From: an uncultured Collinsella sp.
GTDB lineage: Bacteria > Actinomycetota > Coriobacteriia > Coriobacteriales > Coriobacteriaceae
Reading direction: 5' to 3'
Assembly (NCBI GenBank): GCA_958452935.1
Contig: CAUDVX010000002.1
Coordinates: 99,315-163,314, forward strand
DNA: 64,000 bases
Made by a program: the position numbers and the translations under genes. Positions 53,044-61,775 of this stretch are shown here, piece by piece (position 1 is the first letter of the stretch; the number at the start of each line of letters is the position of its first letter). Below the pieces are notes generated by a model. It made no database searches and was not told the DNA's origin. It saw only the letters and a program-made list of their open reading frames with translations.

Positions 53044-53985
53044 ATGTCAGAATTCATTAGGCCTCAGGTTCAGGTCGAAGAGATTAACGAGACGTCTGCT
53101 CGTGTCTCCGTCGAGCCGCTCGAGCGTGGCTACGGCGATACGCTGGGTAACTCCCTTCGTCGCGTTCTTCTGTCCTCGCTCGAGGGTGCCGCCGTCGAGG
53201 CTATTCAGATCGATGGCGCGCAGCACGAGTTCATGACCATCCCTAACATGGTCGAGGATGTCACCGACATCGTCCTGAATGTCAAGGGTCTTGTCTTCAG
53301 GGCTCTCGGCACGACCGACGAGGCGACCGCCACCATTTCGGTTGACGGCCCCTGCGAGGTCACCGGTGCGGACTTCTTTATTCCGTCCGAGTTTGAGCTG
53401 GTCAACCCCGAGCAGCACATCGCTACGCTCACCGAGGGTGGCCATCTCACCATGAGCATGCGCATCGGCTATGGCCGCGGCTATGTCTCTGGCGAGGCTA
53501 ACAAGCGCGACAACGATCCCATCGGTGTGATCCACGTCGACTCGCTGTACTCGCCGGTGTCCCGTTGCGCCAAGCTCGTTGAGGCTTGCCGTGTCGGTCA
53601 GCACACCGACTACGACCGCCTTGTCCTCGAGATCGAGACCAACGGTTCCATCGCCCCGCGCGACGCCGTGGTCCAGGCTGCCAATATCATCAACCAGCAT
53701 ATGGCTGCCTTTATGAACCTTGCCGAGACCCCCGAGGTCGAGGAGGAGGCTTCGATCTTCGCTCCCGAGGTCACCAACGACAACGCCGAGCTGGACAAGC
53801 AGATCGAGGATCTGGACCTTTCCGTCCGTTCCTACAACTGCCTTAAGCGCGCCAGCATTCACTCGGTCCGTCAGCTCGTTGAGTTCTCGGAGAACGATCT
53901 GCTCAACATCCGTAACTTCGGTGTTAAGTCGATCGAGGAAGTGAAGGACAAGCTTGAGTCCATGGGCCTGAGCCTGAAGGCTTAA
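53044..53985 (+). CDS. rpoA: DNA-directed RNA polymerase subunit alpha
   Basis: 313 residues. The N-terminal dimerisation/assembly domain has FVEPLERGYG-like SVEPLERGYGDTLGNSLRR. The C-terminal domain from about residue 245 has LDLSVRSYNCLKRA and IRNFGVKSIEEVK, which contact UP elements and activators. TGGAGGTAA precedes ATG 53044. Confidence 0.97.
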   Translation: MSEFIRPQVQVEEINETSARVSVEPLERGYGDTLGNSLRRVLLSSLEGAAVEAIQIDGAQHEFMTIPNMVEDVTDIVLNVKGLVFRALGTTDEATATISVDGPCEVTGADFFIPSEFELVNPEQHIATLTEGGHLTMSMRIGYGRGYVSGEANKRDNDPIGVIHVDSLYSPVSRCAKLVEACRVGQHTDYDRLVLEIETNGSIAPRDAVVQAANIINQHMAAFMNLAETPEVEEEASIFAPEVTNDNAELDKQIEDLDLSVRSYNCLKRASIHSVRQLVEFSENDLLNIRNFGVKSIEEVKDKLESMGLSLKA

Positions 53986-54015
53986 TGCTTCGCATATTTG
54001 AGGAGAAACTAGACC

Positions 54016-54483
54016 ATGCGTCACAACGTTAAGAAGGGCCTGAAGCTCGGCACCGATGCGAGCCACACCAAGGCCATGAAGAAGAGCCTGGCCAAGGCCC
54101 TCTTCGAGAACGACCGCATCAAGACCACCGAGACCCGCGCTAAGGCGCTGCGTTCGGTCGTCGATCCGATCATCACCTGGGCCAAGAAGGGCGACCTGCA
54201 CTCTCGTCGTCTGGCCATCGCCAAGCTCGGCGATAAGCAGCTCGTTGCCGAGATCTTCGACAAGGCTGCCCAGGGCATGTGGCAGGACCGCAACGGCGGT
54301 TACACCCGCATCATGAAGCTCGGTAACCGTAAGGGCGACAACGCTCCCATCGTTATCATGGAGCTCGTCACCGAGCCTTGCACGCCTAAGGCCAAGAAGG
54401 CTGCTCCGGCCCCCAAGAAGGCCGCTGCTCCCAAGAAGGTCGAGGCTGTCGAGGAGGCTCCTGCTGAGGAGACCGCTGAGTAG
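54016..54483 (+). CDS. rplQ: 50S ribosomal protein L17 with Ala/Lys/Pro tail
   Basis: 155 residues. MRHNVKKGLKLGTDASHTK and the GGYTRIMKLGNRKGDNAP motif mark L17. The last ~35 residues are a low-complexity tail of Lys, Ala, Pro and Glu beyond the usual ~118-residue core. AGGAGAAA precedes ATG 54016. A terminator with a TTCG loop follows. Confidence 0.96.
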   Translation: MRHNVKKGLKLGTDASHTKAMKKSLAKALFENDRIKTTETRAKALRSVVDPIITWAKKGDLHSRRLAIAKLGDKQLVAEIFDKAAQGMWQDRNGGYTRIMKLGNRKGDNAPIVIMELVTEPCTPKAKKAAPAPKKAAAPKKVEAVEEAPAEETAE

Positions 54484-54509
54484 ACAATCCGTCTGCATAG
54501 GCTATATTC

Positions 54510-54540
54510 GAGGGGTACGTTCGCGTATCCCTCTTTTTTT
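54510..54540 (+). terminator. Terminator after rplQ
   Basis: GAGGGGTACG-TTCG-CGTATCCCTC with one G-T pair and a run of seven Ts. Closes the second ribosomal block, though truA follows closely. Confidence 0.9.
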
Positions 54541-54575
54541 GTCGCGATACCGTTGATTGTTTGTTGGGAGCGCCC

Positions 54576-55400
54576 ATGACTGCGCCGTCTGATTTCAATT
54601 CGATTCCAGAGCTCGATGCCACGCTCGTATTCCGTGTTGCCTATGACGGCTCCTCGTATAGCGGATTTGCCGAGCAGCCGGGCCAGACGACCGTTGCGGG
54701 CGAGTTGCGCCGCGCTATCGAGACGCTGCTGCGCCGTCCGATTGACCTGACATGCGCGGGGCGTACCGATGCCGGCGTGCATGCGGTGGCCCAGTACATT
54801 AGTGTGCCCGTAACGGACGCTGAGCTGGCTTTGACGCACCGTAGGTGGCTGAGGGCTATGGATGCGCTGCTGCCCAAAGATATCGCCATAAACGAGGTCT
54901 ACAAGGCCCGTAAGGGCTTTTCTGCACGCTTTGATGCGCGTTCCCGTACGTATACGTACCGTATTGCTGATCGCGACGCGCGCCCCGTGCTCTCGCGCGG
55001 TGCGGTGTGGTGGCAACGCTTTCCCTTGGATGTCGATGCCATGGCTGCCGCGTGCCCTGCGCTCTTGGGCGAGCAGGACTTTAAGAGCTTTTGTAAGGTC
55101 GCCTCTGCCGTGGGCAAGCCCACGCACCGCTGCGTGATGCGTGCCGAGTTTGGCCACGAGGTCGCTTTTGGCGAGGATATCCTGACCTTCACTATCGAGG
55201 GTAACGCGTTTTTGCACTCGATGGTGCGCACCATTGTAGGCACGCTCGTGGAGATTGGCATGCATCGTCGCGATCCCGAATGGATGCGCGAGGTCATTGA
55301 TGCCTGCGACCGTACCGCTGCGGGTCCCACGGCGCCTGCCTGCGGCCTTACGTTTATGGGCGTGGATTACGATCCCGCCGAGCTTGTCGTGCTCGACTAG
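54576..55400 (+). CDS. truA: tRNA pseudouridine(38-40) synthase TruA
   Basis: 274 residues. VAYDGSSYSGFAEQPGQ, the catalytic Asp in CAGRTDAGVHA and FLHSMVRTIVGTLVEIG are the TruA motifs. It makes pseudouridine in the tRNA anticodon stem. ATG 54576 follows TTGGGAG. A hairpin (GTGC..GGTGCG-TT-CGCACC..GCAC, 55405-55430) lies after the stop. Confidence 0.95.
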   Translation: MTAPSDFNSIPELDATLVFRVAYDGSSYSGFAEQPGQTTVAGELRRAIETLLRRPIDLTCAGRTDAGVHAVAQYISVPVTDAELALTHRRWLRAMDALLPKDIAINEVYKARKGFSARFDARSRTYTYRIADRDARPVLSRGAVWWQRFPLDVDAMAAACPALLGEQDFKSFCKVASAVGKPTHRCVMRAEFGHEVAFGEDILTFTIEGNAFLHSMVRTIVGTLVEIGMHRRDPEWMREVIDACDRTAAGPTAPACGLTFMGVDYDPAELVVLD

Positions 55401-55561
55401 GGGAGTGCTCGGTGCGTTCGCACCTGGCACATACTGTGTGTGAGCTGCGCGTGTGCAACATCTGTTCTTGACGTGCAACATGTTAGGCGGCTCGTTGCTT
55501 TTATAGCTCGGGTGTACCATGAACGACGGTTTGATTTGGCGCTGTCGAGAGGACGGAAAAC

Positions 55562-56602
55562 TTGGTTCGACGTGGTTCGCATCCGCGACTTTCGGTGATC
55601 CTTATTGTTGAGGGTTCGCCCAGCTATGCGATGCGTGCGCTCGAGAGCGTCCAGAACCAAGACCTCTATGACCTGCAAATTGTCGTGGTTTGTCGCGACG
55701 TTGCGCCGGGCGTGCGCCATTCGCTCGAAGTTGCCGCGGACAGGGATATTCACATCGATTTGATTGACGTCGAGGATTCGGCGCGCGGGGCATGTCTCAG
55801 GGCCGGTTTTGCCGCCTCGCGTGGATTGCAGATTGTTGCCATGAACGCCGACGAGTGGTTTGCCCCACAGTCCCTTTCCAAGATGGTCGATGTTGCGTGC
55901 GATGCTGCGGCAGACATGGTGATTCCCACAGCATCGCTCGACCGCTATGACGCTCATCGTGAGCGCCATTCGCGCGTGCTGGATGCCAGCTCTCTTGCGA
56001 TCGATGACCGTGCTTCTTTGGCGGCTGGTCTGTCTCAGATGATTTCCGGCGGCCTGATTGCCCAGACTTCCGGTGTGATGTACAGCCGCTCGTTGTTCGA
56101 GACGTGTTTGTCGCGCGGCCGTGCGCTTCGCTCGATTGGGTTTATGACATGCGCCCTTTCGCAGGCGCAACGCATATCCGGGTGCGGTGGCGCTTGTTTC
56201 CATGCGGTAGCGCCACAGCTTACAGATGCTTTTGACCCCACATTGTTTGCCAAGCTTACCGATGACGCCCGGGCGCTCGACGAGCTTACTGATTCGCTTG
56301 CAGAGGTGAGCGATGGCACGCAGCTAAAGGTTGCGAGCCATATGTTTTACTTCGCCGGGCTGGTCGCCTGCATCGAAAATTTGTGCTTGAGCCCGCATGG
56401 GGTTTCTTCAATTGAGCGTTCCGCTCGAATGCGTGATATGCTCGAAGCATCTCGAACTCGTCAGATGGCCGCGGCACTCAAGGATAACCATCGTGGACTC
56501 GGCCTGTTGTTTGGACCGATTGCCAGTGCCAAGCCTGCGCGTTGCGTGATGTATACGCACCTGGCCGCTTTTTTTAACCGGACGGGCGTCAAAACTGCTT
56601 AA
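55562..56602 (+). CDS. Glycosyltransferase family 2-like protein
   Basis: 346 residues. The N-terminal ~110 residues resemble a GT2 nucleotide-sugar fold (LSVILIVEGSPSYAMRALESVQNQ, then an ADEWFAPQS stretch in place of the usual DDD site). The typical DxD metal motif is thus weak (NADEW). The C-terminal half is helical and unrecognised. The start is TTG 55562 after GAGGACGG. It could add a sugar to a cell-envelope polymer, or could be a degenerate relative. It stands alone between truA and argR. Confidence 0.65.
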   Translation: MVRRGSHPRLSVILIVEGSPSYAMRALESVQNQDLYDLQIVVVCRDVAPGVRHSLEVAADRDIHIDLIDVEDSARGACLRAGFAASRGLQIVAMNADEWFAPQSLSKMVDVACDAAADMVIPTASLDRYDAHRERHSRVLDASSLAIDDRASLAAGLSQMISGGLIAQTSGVMYSRSLFETCLSRGRALRSIGFMTCALSQAQRISGCGGACFHAVAPQLTDAFDPTLFAKLTDDARALDELTDSLAEVSDGTQLKVASHMFYFAGLVACIENLCLSPHGVSSIERSARMRDMLEASRTRQMAAALKDNHRGLGLLFGPIASAKPARCVMYTHLAAFFNRTGVKTA

Positions 56603-56612
56603 GACGGCTATG

Positions 56613-56644
56613 TTCGAAACAATCTTGCATGGAATTGTTTCGAA
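56613..56644. repeat. Perfect 11-bp dyad before argR
   Basis: TTCGAAACAAT pairs with ATTGTTTCGAA around a 10-base centre. It follows the GT2-like stop and lacks a T run, so it may be an operator or weak terminator. Confidence 0.65.
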
Positions 56645-56655
56645 ATGCGTTCTTA

Positions 56656-56685
56656 TTCACAAATACCATCAAATAGCGCTAAACT
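56656..56685 (+). promoter_or_regulatory. Predicted argR promoter
   Basis: TTCACA (56656-56661), an 18-base spacer and TAAACT (56680-56685) lie 50 bases before the start codon. TATTCA-type half-sites nearby could be ARG boxes for autoregulation. Confidence 0.5.
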
Positions 56686-56734
56686 ATTCAATTACTGATT
56701 GATTGTCTCCGCCATCTATGGAGTGAGGTTTTGT

Positions 56735-57172
56735 ATGGCTAAAAAACGCAATGGGCGCCAGGATGCCATCAGAGATATCGTGCGCAACAAGGATGTTCGC
56801 ACGCAGCGTGTGCTGGTGGACGAGCTTCGCGCTATGGGTTTCGATTGCACACAGGCAACCGTTTCGCGCGACATTGCCGATATGGGTCTGCGCAAGCTTC
56901 CCGAGGGTATCTATGTTCTGGCCGAGGACTTGCATCTGCAGCGTATGGTTTCCGAACTGGTAACGGGCGTTCTGCGCACTGACAACCTGGTTATGATCAA
57001 GGCCCAGCCCGGTACCGCTTCGGGCATTGCCGCCGCGGTCGATGCGGCCGAGCTGCCCGACGTGCTCGGTTCGCTCGCCGGTAACGACACCATCTTGGTT
57101 ATCGCCCAGACCGCCGAGGATGGTGAGCGCCTGGAGGCCCTCATCAACAAGCTGAGTAACTCTCGTAAGTAG
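56735..57172 (+). CDS. argR: Arginine repressor ArgR
   Basis: 145 residues. The N-terminal winged HTH (RQDAIRDIVRNKDVRTQ, CTQATVSRDIADMGLRK) and the C-terminal hexamer/arginine-binding domain with PGTASGIAAAVD are standard. With L-arginine it represses arginine synthesis and tunes catabolism. ATG 56735 is taken because GAGTGAGG lies upstream. No arg genes are next to it. Two terminators follow. Confidence 0.94.
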   Translation: MAKKRNGRQDAIRDIVRNKDVRTQRVLVDELRAMGFDCTQATVSRDIADMGLRKLPEGIYVLAEDLHLQRMVSELVTGVLRTDNLVMIKAQPGTASGIAAAVDAAELPDVLGSLAGNDTILVIAQTAEDGERLEALINKLSNSRK

Positions 57173-57224
57173 GCGAGGTGGCGCGTGAGGATAGTGCCGC
57201 ACGGGCGCATATAGCGACTTTTAT

Positions 57225-57260
57225 GGGGCGTCGGCGATGGTCGGCGCCCTGTTTTTTGTC
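57225..57260 (+). terminator. First terminator after argR
   Basis: GGGCGTCG pairs with CGGCGCCC (one G-T pair) around an 8-base loop, then TGTTTTTT. Confidence 0.8.
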
Positions 57261-57298
57261 GCATCGTGTTGAGGCGCGTGCGAGGTTTCTCGTGACAA

Positions 57299-57341
57299 AA
57301 AGGCGCCCGAGCAGCATTTGATCTGCTCGGGCGCCTTTGTT
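57299..57341. terminator. Bidirectional terminator between argR and the penicillin-binding protein
   Basis: A perfect 16-bp stem (AAAGGCGCCCGAGCAG with its complement) has an 8-base loop and A and T runs on both sides. Serves both convergent genes. Confidence 0.92.
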
Positions 57342-57358
57342 TGGCTATGGCTGGGTTC

Positions 57359-59542
57359 TTACTGACCCGTAGAGGGATCGGGCGTGGGCGTAGGCGTTGG
57401 AGTGGGGGAACCGCCCTCGCCGCCGCCTTCGCCACTGCTACCGTCGCCGCCGGTCGAGTCGCCGGTCGTTCCGGTGCCACCCGTGGTGTTGCCGCCCGTG
57501 GTCTCGGTGGTCGTGGTCGTAGTCGTGGTTGTCGTAGTCGTGGTCTCTTCCTCGTCTTTGTCCTCGGTGTCGCTATACGACTTCTTGGTGTTGCTGGTGC
57601 CGTAGAACTTCCAGACGTTGTTGTTCTTGTACGTGGGGGCAGTGCCCGTCGGGAACTCCTCGCGGTTGGTGCCGGCAAGGACGGTGTTCATGAACTTCTT
57701 AAAGACGGGCAGGTTAGTGCTGTCGCCCAGCAGGTCCGTGCCGTACTTTTGGATGGGAATCTCACCTGCGGAGTAGCCGGTCCACAGGGCGCATGCCAGC
57801 TGCGGGGTGTAGCCGCAGAACCACAGGTTGGTGGTGTTGTCGGTGGTACCTGTCTTGCCGGCATAGGGCTGGTTCACGCTCAGAGCGCCGGCGGCACCCG
57901 TGCCGCTGCCCTGCATGACGCCGGTCAGGACGTCGGTCACTGCTGCGGCCTCGCCGGTGGAGAGCACCTGTGTGGGGTTATCGGTGTGCTGGTACAGTAC
58001 CGAGCCGGTTCGCGAATCAATCTCGGTGATGGCGATCGGCTGGCGATAGTAACCGCCGTTGGCAAACGTGGCATAGGCCGCGGCCATCTCGAGCGGCGAG
58101 ATGGAGCCGGTGCCGAGAGTCATGACGGGAACGTCCTCGATATTGTCCTTAGAAGGATCGATGCCGAGCTTTTTGACGAGCGACATGATCTTGTTATTGC
58201 CGATAGCCTCTGCAACCTGGATATAGCCGGTGTTGGAGGAGTATGCCGTCGCCTGCTTGAGCGTGATGGTGCCGTAGCTTTGGTTGGCGTAGTTTTGCAC
58301 CTCGGTCGTGGTGCCCTTGGCCTTGAGCGGCGAGTTGCAGTTGAGGGTGACGTTGGGGTTCATGCCGTTTTGGATGGCAGTGGCCAGCGTAAAGGCCTTA
58401 AACGTGGAGCCCACAGGACGCTTGGCCGTGGCGTGGTTCACGTGGTTCTCGTCGGCGTTATAGTCGTAGCCGCCCACCATGCACTTGATGTAGCCGGTCT
58501 TGGGGTCGACGACGACCATGCCCATGTCCAGGCCGTCGAGCGAAAGCGTGTCGAGCTGGGCACGCACGGCCTCCTCGGCAGTCTGCTGCATCGTGGGGTC
58601 GATGGTGGTCTTGACAGTTAGGCCGCCCTTAAACAGCACGTCGGTGGAGAACTCCTGTTCCAGCAGCTGCTTAACATAGGCGACAAAGTAGGGCTGCGAA
58701 TACACGTCGACACCGCTGCCCGAAATCTCGGTCACGTTAAGGGTGATGGGCTCTGCCTGCGCGGCGTCGTGCTCCTCCTGCGTGATATGGCCCAGGCGCA
58801 GCATGTTGTCGAGAACCTTGTTGCGGCGAGACAGTGCCAGGTCGGGATTGACCGTGGGGTCGTACTGCGAAGGCGAGTTGGGAAGGCCGATGAGCAGCGC
58901 GGCCTCGCTCAGGGTGAGGTCGGCGGCGCTCTTGGACAGATAGGTCTCGGCGGCGGCCTCGATGCCGTAGGCACCGTGGCCGTAATAGATGGTGTTGAGG
59001 TACATCATAAGGATCTCGTCCTTGGAGTACATCTCCTCCATCTTGATGGCGATATAGGCCTCGCGCACCTTACGCTCGATGGTCGAATCGAACTGCTCCT
59101 CCTGCAGGATGGTGTTGCGTACCAGCTGCTGGGTGATGGTCGACGCGCCCTCGTGGCCACCGGAGGCGGTTGCCACGGCGGCACGCGCGATGCCCCACAG
59201 GTCGATACCGCCGTGCTCGTAGAAGCGCTCGTCCTCGACGTCGACGGTGCCTTGCAGCACGTACGGAGAGACCTGGTCCTTGGTGACGGACTTGCGGTTT
59301 TGCGTGTAGAAGCTCGCGATCTTGTTGCCGTTGCAATCGACGATCTCGGTGGGTTCACTCACCAGATAGGCGTTGGCGTCGGTATAGTCGGGCAGATCGG
59401 ACAGCCAACGGTTGACGTTGCCGATCATGCCGATGCCAAACGCTACGCCCGCAATGAGCAAAAAGCCCAAGAACGAGAGCAGGATCATGGGCAGGGCGTG
59501 CGTCTTGGAACGACTGCGTCCCTGTCGTTGGCGAGGACCCAT
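57359..59542 (-). CDS. Class A penicillin-binding protein (transglycosylase/transpeptidase)
   Basis: 727 residues. A basic cytosolic N-terminus leads to one membrane anchor (MILLSFLGFLLIAGVAFG, about 20-40). The glycosyltransferase domain has VEDERFYEHGG and GASTITQQLVRN; the transpeptidase domain has GSTFK with the nucleophile near Ser378, SSN and KTGTT. It polymerises and cross-links peptidoglycan outside the membrane. The C-terminal ~75 residues hold 13 Thr in a row, then Gly/Ser- and Pro/Thr-rich repeats. ATG 59542 is used as start since GGAGGT lies 7 bases upstream. It is convergent with argR and divergent from the U32 gene. Confidence 0.93.
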   Translation of the reverse strand: MGPRQRQGRSRSKTHALPMILLSFLGFLLIAGVAFGIGMIGNVNRWLSDLPDYTDANAYLVSEPTEIVDCNGNKIASFYTQNRKSVTKDQVSPYVLQGTVDVEDERFYEHGGIDLWGIARAAVATASGGHEGASTITQQLVRNTILQEEQFDSTIERKVREAYIAIKMEEMYSKDEILMMYLNTIYYGHGAYGIEAAAETYLSKSAADLTLSEAALLIGLPNSPSQYDPTVNPDLALSRRNKVLDNMLRLGHITQEEHDAAQAEPITLNVTEISGSGVDVYSQPYFVAYVKQLLEQEFSTDVLFKGGLTVKTTIDPTMQQTAEEAVRAQLDTLSLDGLDMGMVVVDPKTGYIKCMVGGYDYNADENHVNHATAKRPVGSTFKAFTLATAIQNGMNPNVTLNCNSPLKAKGTTTEVQNYANQSYGTITLKQATAYSSNTGYIQVAEAIGNNKIMSLVKKLGIDPSKDNIEDVPVMTLGTGSISPLEMAAAYATFANGGYYRQPIAITEIDSRTGSVLYQHTDNPTQVLSTGEAAAVTDVLTGVMQGSGTGAAGALSVNQPYAGKTGTTDNTTNLWFCGYTPQLACALWTGYSAGEIPIQKYGTDLLGDSTNLPVFKKFMNTVLAGTNREEFPTGTAPTYKNNNVWKFYGTSNTKKSYSDTEDKDEEETTTTTTTTTTTTTETTGGNTTGGTGTTGDSTGGDGSSGEGGGEGGSPTPTPTPTPDPSTGQ

Positions 59543-59707
59543 ATATTGACCTCCAGGTATGTCGTGCCGGGCGGCGAGTGCGCCGCTGGGGCAGGATGGA
59601 CATAAGTTATTACACGATAAACCAAACGAGGCGCGCGAGGCCTCGTGTATGCTGGATGACGGCATTTTTCAGAGTGAATGCATACCTTGTTGGTAAGGAG
59701 TTTGCCA

Positions 59708-61678
59708 ATGGCGATTCGGACGATGGGGCCGAGTGGACAATGCGATAACGAGCCGGGGGCTGTCGAGGCGGCGATGCCCGAACTCCTGGCGCCTGCCGGC
59801 GGACTCGATCAGATGCTCGCGGCGATTGCGGCGGGCGCCGATGCCGTCTATGCGGGCCTGGGCGGGTTTAACGCCCGCGTGAGCGCACACGGCTTTACCG
59901 ACGACGAGTTTTTGCGCGGCTGTGTCGTGGCGCATGCGCACGGCGTGCGTGTATACGTGACGCTCAACGTGTTTGTGTTCGATGACGAGTTGGCCGACGC
60001 GGTGGCGCTGGGGGCGCATGCGCATGAGTTGGGTGCCGATGCCTTGATCGTGGCGGATGCCGGTCTGGCCTGCGCGTTGCGCGCGGCGATTCCCGGGGTC
60101 GAGATTCACCTGTCCACGCAGGCGGGCGTCCATAGCGAAGGCGCCGTGCGCCTGGCTGCCGACGAGCTCGGGGTCGAGCGCGTGACGACCGCCCGCGAGC
60201 TGGCGGTCGACGAGATTGCCGCCCTGTGTGCTACCGGCGTGCCTATCGAGGTGTTCTGCCATGGCGCGATTTGCATTGGATATTCGGGCGCCTGCGAGTT
60301 TTCGGCCTTGCGGCGTGGACGATCGGCGATGCGTGGCGACTGTACGCAGCCGTGTCGCCTGGCGTACGACCTGGTGGACGAGGCGGGGGAGAGCGTCGTT
60401 TCCGTGGAGGGCGATCGTCTGCTGTGCCCGCGCGACTATCTGGGCATTGCGCACCTGCCCGAGCTTGTTGGGGTCGGGGTGGCGTCGCTCAAGATCGAGG
60501 GGCGCATGAAAAACCCCGACTACGTGTTCAACGTGGTGCGGGTGTGGCGTCGTGCACTTGATATGCTGCGCGATGGCGCGTGGGATGCCGCTGCCGTGTC
60601 GGTGCTCGAGCGCGAGCTGGGCAGGTCGTTCAACCGCGGGTTTACCGATGCATATCTGCGGGGGCGATCGGGTGCTGAGCTCATGAGCTTTGAGCGTGCG
60701 ATTAACCAGGGCGTGCGCGTGGGCCACTTGGTGACGGTGGGTCACGAAGAGGTGACCGTCGAGCTCGATGCCGCCGTGGCCGCGGGCGATACGCTCGAGA
60801 TTCGGTTCTATCCGGGTGCCGATGCGCGCCCCGATGTGCCCAAGCGCTGGCCCCAGGTACCCTGCCCGGTGGATGCGGCGGCGGGGGAGCGCGTTGCCGT
60901 GCACTGCAAGCGTAAGGTGGATGCGGGATGCGAGGTGTACCTGATTCGCAGCGCCGGCGTGTTGGAGCAGACGGCGACGGCGCTGGAGCGCATGCGGGTC
61001 GAGGCGGACGCGGTCGTACCCGTTGCACGAGCCGTTGAGATGCTGCCCTTTGAGGGCGCCGTGACTGTTGGCGACGTGCCCGAGGCGGCGTTGGCGGAGC
61101 CGACGGAAAAGGGAGCTTCCGCTCGCATGGTCTTTGCCTGGCAGCTGATGGATGCCGACCCGTGTGGCGAGCGCGATCTGTCCGATGCGACCGTGGTGTT
61201 CGACGAGGTCTGTCGCGCAGCCGATGCCTCGCGTACCCGCTCGCTTATGCGGCGTGCCGGGCGCGTCGTCTGCCGAAATCTGGGACAGGTGGCGATGGCG
61301 TGTGAGCTGGGCGTGGCGTTTGACGTTGCGGCTCCGGTGTTTTGCGCGAACCGGGTTACGCTTGCCTGGCTGCGCAGGCTCGGCGCGGGCCGTGTGTATT
61401 TGCCTGCCGAGCTTGTCGCCGACGACGCGGAGCGCGTTGCCGAGCTTGCCGCTTGCCCCGGTGTCTTGGGGGCTGTCGACGCCGACCGTCCCGAGCTCAT
61501 GGTATGCGAGCACTGCTTGCTGACTGCCGAGGGCGTCTGCGCCACGGATGCGACGGGGCAGGTCCGTTGCCGTGACTGCTCGCGTCGTCAGCAGGCGCGC
61601 TTTTTGGTCGAACGTGACGGCACGCGTTTGCCGGTCGTTGTCGACGCGTGCGGCAGCACGAGGATTTTCCTGTCGTAG
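59708..61678 (+). CDS. U32 family protein, RlhA/YdcP-like
   Basis: 656 residues, matching the length of E. coli RlhA. Motifs PELLAPAGGLDQMLAAIAAGADAVY, FCHGAICIGYSGAC and RSAMRGDCTQPCR are U32 hallmarks, and a late CxxC set (CEHCLLTAEG, CRDCSRR) may bind an Fe-S cluster. RlhA is required for hydroxylation of 23S rRNA C2501 in E. coli. The role here is inferred. AAGGAG precedes ATG 59708. It is divergent from the PBP gene and runs toward tyrS. It is a paralogue of the longer gene at 15036. Confidence 0.88.
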   Translation: MAIRTMGPSGQCDNEPGAVEAAMPELLAPAGGLDQMLAAIAAGADAVYAGLGGFNARVSAHGFTDDEFLRGCVVAHAHGVRVYVTLNVFVFDDELADAVALGAHAHELGADALIVADAGLACALRAAIPGVEIHLSTQAGVHSEGAVRLAADELGVERVTTARELAVDEIAALCATGVPIEVFCHGAICIGYSGACEFSALRRGRSAMRGDCTQPCRLAYDLVDEAGESVVSVEGDRLLCPRDYLGIAHLPELVGVGVASLKIEGRMKNPDYVFNVVRVWRRALDMLRDGAWDAAAVSVLERELGRSFNRGFTDAYLRGRSGAELMSFERAINQGVRVGHLVTVGHEEVTVELDAAVAAGDTLEIRFYPGADARPDVPKRWPQVPCPVDAAAGERVAVHCKRKVDAGCEVYLIRSAGVLEQTATALERMRVEADAVVPVARAVEMLPFEGAVTVGDVPEAALAEPTEKGASARMVFAWQLMDADPCGERDLSDATVVFDEVCRAADASRTRSLMRRAGRVVCRNLGQVAMACELGVAFDVAAPVFCANRVTLAWLRRLGAGRVYLPAELVADDAERVAELAACPGVLGAVDADRPELMVCEHCLLTAEGVCATDATGQVRCRDCSRRQQARFLVERDGTRLPVVVDACGSTRIFLS

Positions 61679-61775
61679 GTGTTCGGCCGCGCCGTTTTGG
61701 TTATTATTAGTGGGTTTATGAACTTCGAGCACCGCCGTATCCGGTGAGGGTGCTATAGCAAAAGGAGGATACCCA

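Noticed and set aside
53047..54498. 483-codon minus-strand frame opposite rpoA and rplQ
   Set aside because: Spans two certain genes on the other strand and has no domain or ribosome site.
61679..61775. T-box riboswitch before tyrS
   Set aside because: The 97-base leader is too short and lacks the conserved T-box sequence and an antiterminator.
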